From contig JAMPED010000011.1 in the NCBI GenBank assembly GCA_023665325.1, forward strand, positions 49,554 through 73,405: DNA of 23,852 nt, read 5' to 3'. Positions 16,905 to 23,768 of this stretch are shown here, piece by piece. This DNA is from Acetobacter sp. Its GTDB lineage: Bacteria > Pseudomonadota > Alphaproteobacteria > RF32 > CAG-239. Within the stretch, counting starts at the first letter, position 1. Each line of letters starts with the position of its first letter. The notes under the pieces were generated by a model, which ran no database searches, was not told where the DNA came from, and saw only the letters and a list, made by a program, of their open reading frames with translations. The position numbers and the translations under genes were made by a program.

Positions 16905-16933
16905 ACAATAGCATAAGTTTTATACAAAATCAA
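16905..16933 (-). promoter_or_regulatory. Promoter of the large lipoprotein gene
   Basis: On the minus strand TTGATT (16928-16933) is followed after 17 bases by TATTGT (16905-16910) with an extended TGC just before it. The core (16905-16916) is identical over 12 bases to the promoter at 17575-17586. It predicts a leader of roughly 160 bases. The rest of the spacer 16737-17120 holds only this leader, AT-rich DNA and the terminator at 17038-17069; I see no gene in it. Confidence 0.55.
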
Positions 16934-17037
16934 GATGTTTTTTGTATATTTTTTATAGGAAAAATGTTGAAGTAACTTGTTTTGTGGATTGTTTTGTACT
17001 CGTAAATAGATGTCTACTTGCAATGATGAGGGATGAA

Positions 17038-17069
17038 TAAAAAAAAGACCGGCGTACGAGTGCCGGTCT
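17038..17069 (-). terminator. Intrinsic terminator after the 113-residue gene
   Basis: AGACCGGC pairs perfectly with GCCGGTCT (17046-17053 with 17062-17069) around an 8-base loop, and on the minus strand runs into eight T residues (17039-17046). It separates the 113-residue gene from the lipoprotein gene, so they are separate transcripts. Confidence 0.88.
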
Positions 17070-17120
17070 AAGTTACAGTTTTTCAGGTAAGATATTAGGT
17101 AATAAAAAGATTACCGTTTC

Positions 17121-17462
17121 TTAGAGGTCTTCTTCGACCTCTACGGCAGCAGGCTTCTTAGCCTGTCGGAGCCGTACACTCTCCTCTAGGGAGTGTTTCT
17201 TTTTGCTCACCGCTACGCTCTTGTCGGCGTCAGCGAAGAATTTTCTTTCTTTGTCTGCCCAGTTGATAACCCATCCAGAAGTGCCATCAGCTTTGATAGC
17301 TTTAACGGCGCCACGGATGCTTTTGCTGTTACCTTTGCGTACCTCGTAGAAACCGTAGGTTTCGGGGAGAAGGGTTATCCCTCTGGGGGTTGCGTAGTTC
17401 TGGAATTTTTTGATGCAGACGCTCATTGAGCTGTTTGCGGTGATAGCAATGTTTTTTGCCAT
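17121..17462 (-). CDS. Small basic protein of unknown function, partner of the lipoprotein gene
   Basis: A 113-residue protein that I do not recognise. The N-terminal 75 residues look like one compact alpha/beta domain with aromatic and glycine positions (TYGFYEVRKGNS, GTSGWVINWADKERKFF). The last 35 residues are a Lys/Ala/Glu-rich, probably helical or disordered tail. There is no signal peptide, so it is likely cytoplasmic. Like the lipoprotein gene, it has no Shine-Dalgarno sequence, and both carry ATTGTTAAA about 20 bases before the ATG. Its promoter and terminator are well formed, which supports it being a real gene. Codon choice looks richer in GC third positions than the flanking native genes by eye. 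Confidence 0.7.
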   Translation of the reverse strand: MAKNIAITANSSMSVCIKKFQNYATPRGITLLPETYGFYEVRKGNSKSIRGAVKAIKADGTSGWVINWADKERKFFADADKSVAVSKKKHSLEESVRLRQAKKPAAVEVEEDL

Positions 17463-17574
17463 AATTTTATTTTTTTATTTAGTTTAACAATAATCATTGA
17501 AATAAGCGATGCGTTTATCTGTAAGATAATGTGCGGGGCTATTCAAGGATCTAATAATTTTTTTTCTGAAATGG

Positions 17575-17603
17575 ACAATAGCATAATTTTGCCAGTGTGT
17601 CAA
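17575..17603 (-). promoter_or_regulatory. Promoter of the 113-residue gene
   Basis: On the minus strand TTGACA (17598-17603) and TATTGT (17575-17580) lie 17 bases apart, with an extended TGC before the -10 box. The leader is about 105 bases long. The core matches the lipoprotein promoter over 12 bases. Confidence 0.65.
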
Positions 17604-17681
17604 TAATAAAATGTACAAAATTGCCAAAAATATTTATTTTTTTGCCTATTGTCTTAATTTTGCATATTTTTTTCTTTGTAT

Positions 17682-17710
17682 TTGACAGCTGAGGGATTAT
17701 GTCATAAGGT
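17682..17710 (+). promoter_or_regulatory. Candidate promoter of the M48 protease gene
   Basis: TTGACA (17682-17687) is followed after 17 bases by TAAGGT, a poor -10 box. The position, about 25 bases before the start codon, is right for a short leader carrying AGGAGA. Confidence 0.35.
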
Positions 17711-17734
17711 TATAAACCATTAGGAGAGAAGGTT

Positions 17735-19066
17735 ATGCGTTGTTTATGGATATTTTTAAACTTGATATTGTGGTGTGCTGCTCTGCCGGTGCAGGCTGTC
17801 AGTTTAATTTCGGATGAGGAAACTGAGGCATATTTGTATGATGTGTTGCAGCCGATATTTGGGGCGGCGAACCTGCCGCTTAATCGTGATTATGTACATA
17901 TTGTTAAAGATGATAGTTTGAATGCATTTGTGGGAGATCAAAATCATTTATTTGTGCATACTGGTACGCTGTTAAAAGCTTCAAATAGTAATGAGATTGA
18001 GGGTGTGTTGGCGCACGAAACTGGTCATATTTTAGGTGGTCATATTTTGCGGTTAAAAATTAAATTACAAGATATGCAAAAAGCGACCCTTGCCTCATTG
18101 ATTGCTGCGGCGGGAGCTGCGGCAGTAAGTGGGCGTGGTGATGCGGCGATTGCGGTGGTGTTAGGTACGCAGAGTTCGGCGATTAACGCTATAACTGCGT
18201 ATCAGGTGAGTGAGGAACGTGCAGCAGATGAAACAGCAGTATTGTTGCTTGGAAAAAACAAGAAATCAGTTAAGGGTTTGAAAAACTTTATGCAAAAAAT
18301 TCAGAGTGCGAATCGCTTGCAAGGAATCGAAGAGAGCCCATATTTTCGAACGCACCCAGTCACAACCGAGCGCGTGGCGTTTTTTAATGATAAGTTAGCA
18401 AAAGAAAAAGGAACGGCGGGAAATGCGATGCTTGATACACGCTTGAAACGACTACAGGCGAAACTCTATGCTTACTTGGCGCCGCTTTCGGCGGTGTTGA
18501 AACGTTATCCGCTTAGTGATACATCTGTTGCGGGGAATATTGCCCACGCGGTGTATTATATGAGGGTGAAAAATTTTAAGGAATCGTTGAAGTATGTAGA
18601 TGTTTTACTTGCGATGGAACCGAATAATCCGTATTTTTGGGAGATTAAAGCGCAAACATTGTTTGAAAATGGTAAGCTTAATGATGCTTTGGTGGCATAT
18701 AAGCAGGCGTTGAAACTCAATCCTACGTCGGATTTGTTTAAATTGAGCTATGCGGAGGCGGTATTGGCGACCAATCCAACTCGTGCGCAAGTGGAGGAGC
18801 TTATTCCACTTTTAGAACACGTTAATCGTCATCAAACATATCCGGCTGCCTATCTTTATCTTGGGCGGATTTATGCAGAGATGGGTATGACTGCTGAGGC
18901 AGATTATTTTGCGGCTGAATATAATAATGCAATCGGTGAAGAGGGAATTGCGCGGCGACAATTAGCTAAGGCGTTGAAGCGTCCGCTTAGGGCAGATATT
19001 AAACTGCGGGCGGAAGATCTTAAAGTTAAATTGGCTCAGGATGAAAAAAAGGACTCGCTGTTTTAA
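17735..19066 (+). CDS. Periplasmic M48 metalloprotease with TPR repeats (BepA/YfgC-like)
   Basis: A zinc protease resembling BepA, which in E. coli helps assemble or degrade outer-membrane proteins in the periplasm. The 443-residue protein has a Sec signal peptide (cut near PVQA, residue 21), an M48 domain with the zinc motif HETGH (94-98) and the downstream EERAAD motif (160-165) giving the third ligand. A Gly/Ala-rich hydrophobic loop lies between them (about 119-145). The C-terminal half (about 265-400) holds tetratricopeptide-like helices (AKTLFENGKLNDALVAYKQA type). AGGAGA lies 7 bases before the ATG. The next gene begins 16 bases after the stop and is probably co-transcribed. Length is slightly below the 487 residues of E. 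coli BepA. Confidence 0.92.
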   Translation: MRCLWIFLNLILWCAALPVQAVSLISDEETEAYLYDVLQPIFGAANLPLNRDYVHIVKDDSLNAFVGDQNHLFVHTGTLLKASNSNEIEGVLAHETGHILGGHILRLKIKLQDMQKATLASLIAAAGAAAVSGRGDAAIAVVLGTQSSAINAITAYQVSEERAADETAVLLLGKNKKSVKGLKNFMQKIQSANRLQGIEESPYFRTHPVTTERVAFFNDKLAKEKGTAGNAMLDTRLKRLQAKLYAYLAPLSAVLKRYPLSDTSVAGNIAHAVYYMRVKNFKESLKYVDVLLAMEPNNPYFWEIKAQTLFENGKLNDALVAYKQALKLNPTSDLFKLSYAEAVLATNPTRAQVEELIPLLEHVNRHQTYPAAYLYLGRIYAEMGMTAEADYFAAEYNNAIGEEGIARRQLAKALKRPLRADIKLRAEDLKVKLAQDEKKDSLF

Positions 19067-19082
19067 GGCAAAAGGACGGATG

Positions 19083-20096
19083 ATGAAAAGAGTTGCGATT
19101 TTATTTGGTTTGGTGCTTTTTAATGTGGCGATGGTACAAGCGGCAGATGTGGTGGTTAAGTCTACGACTAATCGCGGAGAAATAAATATTGGAGATTATT
19201 GGATTGCTGAAGATTTTGCTGATGGATTTCGTAAGCTGGGGCAACAAACTGAAGTAGATTATCGCGGGGAGTATCATCGCGTTCATACACCGGAACCAGC
19301 ACTTAATCTTTATATGCGTGGTTATACTAAGTTTGTATCACCTTTTCCGCAAGGAAAAAATGTGCTGTATGTCTATTATCCGATGTGGTACAGCAAAGCG
19401 TCAGCACATAGAGTGAGCAAAGCACGACTCAATGCTCGGGAAAAAATGCCAGAGGGGACAAATTTGGATGATGACTGGCAAAATTATGATATAATTGCTG
19501 TGGCTTCTTTGTCATACGCTGAGGAATTAAAGCAAAATGGGATTAACGCGGTGTATGTTCCTCAGTTTACGAATCCAGAAAAGTTTTATCCAGCATTTAC
19601 GGAGGCGCTTAAAACCGATATTCTTTTTGTGGGGTCAAATTGGCACGATCGTACCAGTTTGCGCTATGCGATTGAAAGCGGGTTTGATGTGGCGGTATAT
19701 GGATATAATTGGACAGGTGTTGTTCCGGTGGAGATGTATAAGGCGCCATATATTGCGAATGAAGAGCTGAATCGTTATTATAGTTCAGCTAAGATTGTGC
19801 TTAATGATCATCGGCCAGATATGAAAGAATTTGGTTTTGTAAATAATAGAATTTATGATGCTACAGCGGCAGGGGCTTTGGTTATCTCGGACTATATGCC
19901 AGAGATTAAAGCGATGTATGGTGAGGCGGTGCCAATGTATCAAAGTCGAGAGGAGCTTGCGGAACTTTTAAGTTATTATCTAGCAAATGATAAAGAACGG
20001 CAGGAAAAAGCGGCTCAAGCTCGTGCTATTACGTTAGAGAAATTTACTAATGTTGCGGTGGCGAAAAAGATATTGGAATTGAATGAAGAAAAATGA
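19083..20096 (+). CDS. Glycosyltransferase-like (GT-B, CgeB type) protein with a signal peptide
   Basis: A 337-residue protein whose C-terminal half matches the pattern of glycosyl transferases group 1 (Glyco_trans_1_2/CgeB): DILFVGSNWHDR, then FVNNRIYDATAAGALVISD with the donor-site region, then a helical end. The N-terminal half has an alternating Rossmann-like pattern. Unusually, the first 20 residues (KRVAILFGLVLFNVAMVQA) form a convincing Sec signal peptide with a cleavage site before AD. Nucleotide sugars are not expected in the periplasm, so the substrate or location is unclear. The start is ATG 19083, 6 bases after AGGA (19073-19076); an adjacent ATG at 19080 is too close. It lies 16 bases after the M48 protease gene, suggesting an envelope-related unit. 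Confidence 0.75.
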   Translation: MKRVAILFGLVLFNVAMVQAADVVVKSTTNRGEINIGDYWIAEDFADGFRKLGQQTEVDYRGEYHRVHTPEPALNLYMRGYTKFVSPFPQGKNVLYVYYPMWYSKASAHRVSKARLNAREKMPEGTNLDDDWQNYDIIAVASLSYAEELKQNGINAVYVPQFTNPEKFYPAFTEALKTDILFVGSNWHDRTSLRYAIESGFDVAVYGYNWTGVVPVEMYKAPYIANEELNRYYSSAKIVLNDHRPDMKEFGFVNNRIYDATAAGALVISDYMPEIKAMYGEAVPMYQSREELAELLSYYLANDKERQEKAAQARAITLEKFTNVAVAKKILELNEEK

Positions 20097-20125
20097 TTGA
20101 CTTTTGGGAAGTTGTGGCATAAAGT
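20097..20125 (+). promoter_or_regulatory. Promoter of the small 92-residue unit
   Basis: TTGACT (20097-20102) and TAAAGT (20120-20125) are 17 bases apart. The -35 box begins on the base after the stop codon of the glycosyltransferase-like gene. The predicted start near 20132 is about 25 bases before the first ATG. Confidence 0.55.
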
Positions 20126-20156
20126 TGGCTAAATTTTCATTATTAAATCTATAAAT

Positions 20157-20435
20157 ATGGATGTCAATATTATGGTTGTATGTGCTGCAAGGGTATGTGT
20201 TGCAGCGGTGGGTGGTAGTGTAGCTGTCCAGATGGTTGATAACTATGTGCCAGAACCCGAGGTTCCGCAAGAGGCTGTTAAAAATCCAAAGGGAGAGGCT
20301 GTTTTGCCGCGTAGACCGAAGGAGCAGCGTCGTTATCCGCGGCAAGAGCCACGGCAAAACAAGGACGGGCGGCAGATGATTGTACCCAGTCAGCAGGCGC
20401 TTAAAAAACGTAATCAAAAGCGTAAGAAATTCTAA
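20157..20435 (+). CDS. Small protein with hydrophobic N-terminus and basic Pro-rich tail
   Basis: A possible 92-residue protein of unknown function. The N-terminus (about 6-25, IMVVCAARVCVAAVGGSVAV) is moderately hydrophobic and could be a signal or membrane segment. The rest is rich in Pro, Arg, Lys and Gln and probably disordered. No ribosome site precedes ATG 20157 or the alternative ATG at 20172, which lowers confidence. A good promoter before it and a strong terminator 5 bases after the stop show that the stretch is at least a defined transcript. An inverted repeat GCTGCAA/TTGCAGC (20184-20190 with 20200-20206) lies within the frame, so a structured small RNA is the alternative reading. 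Confidence 0.45.
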   Translation: MDVNIMVVCAARVCVAAVGGSVAVQMVDNYVPEPEVPQEAVKNPKGEAVLPRRPKEQRRYPRQEPRQNKDGRQMIVPSQQALKKRNQKRKKF

Positions 20436-20439
20436 ATTA

Positions 20440-20471
20440 AAATCCGTTGGTGTTAACCGGCGGATTTTTTT
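20440..20471 (+). terminator. Intrinsic terminator after the 92-residue unit
   Basis: AAATCCG pairs with CGGATTT (20440-20446 with 20461-20467), extended inward by TTGG/CCGG with two G-T pairs, around a 6-base loop, and followed by T residues. It isolates this unit from tatD. Confidence 0.88.
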
Positions 20472-20525
20472 GTTGTAAATGAAATTTTTTAATATATAGA
20501 TTAGATGTCAGAAGAAAGGAAAATT

Positions 20526-21290
20526 ATGTTTACAGATAGTCATTGCCATATTGAGGATGAGGATGTTTTAGAGCGGGCATTTGCAGCAGGAGTGACCACG
20601 CTTTTAAATGCGGGTAAAGATTTGGACGAAGCGGCAGCGCAGCTTGAGATGTGTGAGAAATATCCGAATGTTTGGACATCTGCCGGTGTGCATCCGGATA
20701 GTGCTCCTGAAAAACTTGCGACAATAGGAGTGGATGAGATTATACAGATGACTGTACATCCAAAAGTGATTGCTATTGGTGAATGCGGACTTGATTATCA
20801 CTATGGAGCGGCGGTTAAAGAAGAACAGAAAGAGATGTTTTTACGCCATATTGAAGCTGCGGGGCAAACAGGATTGCCGCTTATGATTCATCAGCGTGAG
20901 GCGGAAGAGGATATGCTGGCGCTTTTACAAGGTGGGGTGGCAAAATTTGGCAAACTTTCAGGAGTTATCCATTGCTTTACCTCTACTTTGGAATTTGCTA
21001 AGGCGGTTAATGAGCTAGGATTTTATATTTCTGCTTCGGGGATAGTAACCTTTAAAAGCGGGGCAGATGTGGTAGAAGTTTTTAAGCAATATCCGATAGA
21101 TAAGATATTGATTGAAACAGATAGTCCATATTTGGCTCCAGTGCCTTTTCGGGGTAAAACAAACGAGCCAGCGTATGTTTTGAAGACAGCCGAGAAAATT
21201 GCTGAAATTAAGGGCTTGACGATTGAAGAAATCGCCCGTATAACTACAGATAACTTTTATAATTTGTATCAAAAAGCACAGAGATTGTAA
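20526..21290 (+). CDS. tatD: TatD-family metal-dependent hydrolase (DNase)
   Basis: A cytoplasmic TIM-barrel metalloenzyme; characterised TatD proteins are 3'-5' exonucleases linked to DNA repair. The 254-residue protein has all the usual metal ligands: HxH in DSHCHIE (His6, His8), Glu86 in GECGLDYHY, His122 in LMIHQR, His149 in IHCF and Asp199 in ETDSPYLAP. The start is ATG 20526, 5 bases after AAGGA (20516-20520); an upstream ATG reading would add 7 residues lying across the ribosome site. It is followed 14 bases later by a metallo-beta-lactamase-fold gene, the same pairing seen in many alphaproteobacteria, where metG usually comes before it. metG is absent here. Confidence 0.94.
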   Translation: MFTDSHCHIEDEDVLERAFAAGVTTLLNAGKDLDEAAAQLEMCEKYPNVWTSAGVHPDSAPEKLATIGVDEIIQMTVHPKVIAIGECGLDYHYGAAVKEEQKEMFLRHIEAAGQTGLPLMIHQREAEEDMLALLQGGVAKFGKLSGVIHCFTSTLEFAKAVNELGFYISASGIVTFKSGADVVEVFKQYPIDKILIETDSPYLAPVPFRGKTNEPAYVLKTAEKIAEIKGLTIEEIARITTDNFYNLYQKAQRL

Positions 21291-21304
21291 CGAAAGGTAG
21301 TGTT

Positions 21305-22096
21305 GTGTCTAAGGTCATTATTTTAGGGGCGGGAGCTGCACCTGGTGTGCCGTCACTTGCGCACGGATTTGGTAATTGTGATGCGAAGAATCCGAAAAAT
21401 ATTCGTCTTCGCAGTGGAACGTATATGGAGCTTAGCGGGGTTAAGTTTTTGATTGATACGTCGCCAGATTTACGTATGCAGCTTATTCTTTCGGATATTC
21501 GCCATATTGATGCTGTTTTTTATACGCATACGCACGCTGATCATCTACACGGAATTGATGACCTCCGTGAGATTAACCGAATTTCAGGCAAAGCGGTGGA
21601 ATTGTTTGCATCTAAAGATAATTTGGCAGTTATTCGCTCCCGTTTTCCTTATCTGATTGCGGATGATGCAACTAAAATTGATCCTGTATATCGGGCAGCA
21701 TTACATCCGAATATTTTTGAATATGAGCAGAGTTTTTATTTTAAAGATTTGAAAGTTACGCCTATTCGTTTACAGGGACATAATGTAGAATGTTCAGGCT
21801 ATATCTTTAACGATGGAGAGGTTGTGCATATCTCTGATTTTCGAGAGATTCCGGAAAGTGCCTTAAAGCTTATTAAACGTAAGCCAGAGCTTTTGATTAT
21901 GCCGTTAACAACACCGTCTGGGACACGTTTTCACGCGGGGCTAGAAGATCTTTTGGACTATGCGGAAAAGATAGATCCGACACGTGTGATTATCAATCAT
22001 ATGGCGGTAGAGAGTGATTATGCAGAGGTGTACTCTCATTGTCCGAGTAATATGCAGCCGGCGTATGACGGTTTGACGATTGAGTGGGCGTGCTAA
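21305..22096 (+). CDS. PhnP-like metallo-beta-lactamase-fold phosphodiesterase
   Basis: A 263-residue cytoplasmic metallo-hydrolase of the PhnP-like group, many members of which hydrolyse cyclic phosphodiesters or nucleotides. It opens with a beta-strand and GAGAAPGVPS, then a Cys-containing loop GNCDAKNPKN, Asp51 and the metal motif HTHADH (75-80). More metal-ligand regions follow at LQGHNVECSGY and near INHM in the C-terminus. The start is a GTG (21305) after AAAGG. The gene belongs with tatD in one operon. The stop codon lies inside the first copy of the structured repeat (22089-22212), so the last three residues are encoded by repeat sequence. Exact substrate unknown. Confidence 0.88.
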   Translation: MSKVIILGAGAAPGVPSLAHGFGNCDAKNPKNIRLRSGTYMELSGVKFLIDTSPDLRMQLILSDIRHIDAVFYTHTHADHLHGIDDLREINRISGKAVELFASKDNLAVIRSRFPYLIADDATKIDPVYRAALHPNIFEYEQSFYFKDLKVTPIRLQGHNVECSGYIFNDGEVVHISDFREIPESALKLIKRKPELLIMPLTTPSGTRFHAGLEDLLDYAEKIDPTRVIINHMAVESDYAEVYSHCPSNMQPAYDGLTIEWAC

Positions 22097-22212
22097 AACG
22101 CTCTCATTTCACGCCGGCACCTCCTTATGTACCGGTTTTGTACACCGCGTCGGTGGCGGCGTTTCAAGTAGGGCATTTTATCTCATCCATTGAAACGCTA
22201 TGCTTATTATTT
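22089..22212 (+). repeat. Structured intergenic repeat, copy A
   Basis: Shares four conserved blocks with copy B (23139-23265): CGTGCTAAA at the 5' end, CTCCTTATGTACC and GTTTTGTACAC in the core, GCATTTTATC with CATCC, and TTATTATTT at the 3' end. It folds as a 5' hairpin (22088-22091 with 22098-22101), an outer stem (22111-22121 with 22152-22162, one mismatch) and a core hairpin TGTAC/GTACA (22128-22132 with 22140-22144; 7-base loop). It sits between the PhnP-like and DHH genes. Confidence 0.75.
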
Positions 22213-22250
22213 ATTAAATTTATAAAAAAAAAACGAAAGGATAAAAAAGA

Positions 22251-23129
22251 ATGTTATGTATTTACCACATTGCGGATCACGATGGAAAAGGGTCGGCGGC
22301 GATTGTTAAGTATGCACACAAAGAGTGTGAACTTTTGGGGTATAATTATGACCAAGAGATACCGTATGAAGAAATTGACAAGCACGATAAGGTTGTGATT
22401 TGTGATATATCCTTTCCGATGGAATATATGTTTAAATTGCACGCAGAGAAGGATGTAACTTGGATTGACCATCACGCCTCGGCAATTGCTCAATATGACG
22501 CCTATCTTGAGAAAGTAGGGGGGCTTGGAATTAAAGGTTTTCGGGAGATTGGTACGGCTGCAATTGAACTGACTTGGAAGTATTTCTTTCCTGAGCAGCC
22601 CGTTCCTGAGGGGGTTCGATTATTGGCGTTGAATGATTTGTTTGATTTGCGAGATAAGCGGGTGCGTCCGTTTGAGTTTGCATTTCAATCTCAAGGGGTG
22701 AACCGTCCGTATGATAAGGTTTGGAAAGATCTGTTTGAGGGGAAAACGGATATTGACTTGATGGTTGAGAAAGGTAATGCTATTCTTTCTTATATCAAAC
22801 ATCGTGATTATCGTCTTGTGCGTAATATGGCGTTTGAGGGGACATATAACGGATTACGCTGTATTGCCGCAAATATGCCGCAGGCAGGGTCTGATTTTTT
22901 TGAGTCTTTGGATAATATTAAAAAGTATGATTTTATGGTTAGCTTTTCTTTAAACAAACGCAATCGGTGGAATCTTTCTTTTCGTTCTACAACGGATGAT
23001 GTTGATGTGTCAAAAATTGCGGCGGCATTTGGTGGCGGTGGACATAGACGAGCTGCTGGGGCTTCTGGTTTGGTGCAGCTGCCGGAGTTTTTGCGAGAGA
23101 ATATTAGGGAATGGACCAAATTCAATTAA
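22251..23129 (+). CDS. DHH/DHHA1-family phosphoesterase
   Basis: A 292-residue cytoplasmic phosphoesterase of the DHH superfamily, which includes oligoribonucleases (NrnA/NrnB types), RecJ and cyclic dinucleotide phosphodiesterases. The N-terminal DHH domain has ADHDGKGSA (8-16, metal-binding Asp9 and Asp11), a further acidic motif ICDISF (50-55) and the name-giving DHH at 73-75 (WIDHHAS). The C-terminal DHHA1 domain ends with the substrate-binding GGGGHRRAAG (261-270). There are no CBS or GGDEF domains. It resembles the short NrnB-like group more than RecJ, but which RNA or dinucleotide it cuts cannot be read here. AAAGGA (22236-22241) precedes the ATG. Structured repeats flank it on both sides. 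Confidence 0.88.
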   Translation: MLCIYHIADHDGKGSAAIVKYAHKECELLGYNYDQEIPYEEIDKHDKVVICDISFPMEYMFKLHAEKDVTWIDHHASAIAQYDAYLEKVGGLGIKGFREIGTAAIELTWKYFFPEQPVPEGVRLLALNDLFDLRDKRVRPFEFAFQSQGVNRPYDKVWKDLFEGKTDIDLMVEKGNAILSYIKHRDYRLVRNMAFEGTYNGLRCIAANMPQAGSDFFESLDNIKKYDFMVSFSLNKRNRWNLSFRSTTDDVDVSKIAAAFGGGGHRRAAGASGLVQLPEFLRENIREWTKFN

Positions 23130-23138
23130 AGGGAGGGA

Positions 23139-23265
23139 CGTGCTAAAGCACGGTCAAATCGCCAAATTCCCTCCTTTATGTACCAGTTTTGTACACTGCA
23201 GTTGGAAATTTGACGATAGCACCGCACTTTATCCCATCCTTAGCTACGGCTGCGCCTTATTATTT
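23139..23265 (+). repeat. Structured intergenic repeat, copy B
   Basis: Second copy of the element at 22089-22212. It begins 10 bases after the DHH stop codon. The 5' hairpin is CGTGC-TAAA-GCACG (23139-23152). The outer stem is GTCAAAT/ATTTGAC (23153-23159 with 23208-23214) plus TTCC/GGAA (23167-23170 with 23204-23207). The core hairpin TGTAC/GTACA (23179-23183 with 23191-23195) is identical in position and loop length to copy A. It lies in front of tadA. Confidence 0.75.
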
Positions 23266-23281
23266 TTTTAGGGGAATTTTG

Positions 23282-23734
23282 ATGCAAACTGACGAATACT
23301 ATATGACACTTGCCTTTAAGGAGGCGAAGTTAGCGGCGGCGGAAGATGAGGTTCCGGTGGGAGCGGTGTTGGTTTCGGCGGATGGTGAGGTTATTGCAGC
23401 GACACATAATACTTCTGAACACGGATTGCACGCAATGGCACACGCTGAGACGGTGGCGATGAGTATTGGGGCGATTACGCTGGAGCAAAAACGTTTGTGG
23501 GATTGTACGCTTTATGTTACTTTAGAGCCTTGTACGATGTGTGCGGCGGCGCTTTCATTGATGCGGATTAAACGGTTGGTGTATGGTGCGGCAAATCCGA
23601 AAGGCGGTGCGGTAGAGAATGGTGTTAAGTTTTTTGAAAACTCTTCTTGTAATCATAAGCCGGAGATTACCTCTGGGGTGATGGCGGAAGAGTGTGGAGC
23701 ATTGCTTACGGCTTTTTTTAAGGGAAAGAGATAG
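23282..23734 (+). CDS. tadA: tRNA-specific adenosine deaminase TadA
   Basis: Converts adenosine to inosine at the wobble position of tRNA-Arg(ACG), which lets it read CGN codons. The 150-residue protein is a cytidine-deaminase-fold enzyme with the zinc/catalytic motif HAE (54-56, Glu56 as proton shuttle) and PCTMC (83-87, the two zinc cysteines). DEVPVGAV near residue 22 and YGAANPKGGA near 101 are typical of TadA rather than of guanine deaminases. The start is ATG 23282, directly after AGGGGAATTTT; a longer frame upstream runs through the structured repeat and has no ribosome site. It is the last gene in the window. Confidence 0.93.
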   Translation: MQTDEYYMTLAFKEAKLAAAEDEVPVGAVLVSADGEVIAATHNTSEHGLHAMAHAETVAMSIGAITLEQKRLWDCTLYVTLEPCTMCAAALSLMRIKRLVYGAANPKGGAVENGVKFFENSSCNHKPEITSGVMAEECGALLTAFFKGKR

Positions 23735-23768
23735 AGGCTACGATTAAGGCTGTGTTTGGGAGGAGGAG

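Noticed and set aside
16991..16999. GTTTTGTAC, matching the core of the structured repeat
   Set aside because: Only 9 bases match and none of the other conserved blocks or stems are nearby; likely chance.
17625..17632. TATTTTTG on the minus strand, fitting the Bacteroidota -7 motif
   Set aside because: No TTTG at the expected -33 distance, and a much better TTGACA/TATTGT promoter lies closer to the gene.
22084..22398. Open frame across the first structured repeat into the DHH gene
   Set aside because: The similar-looking translations here and at 23189-23281 come from the repeated DNA itself, are out of frame with the real genes, and have no ribosome site; conserved stems explain the similarity better.
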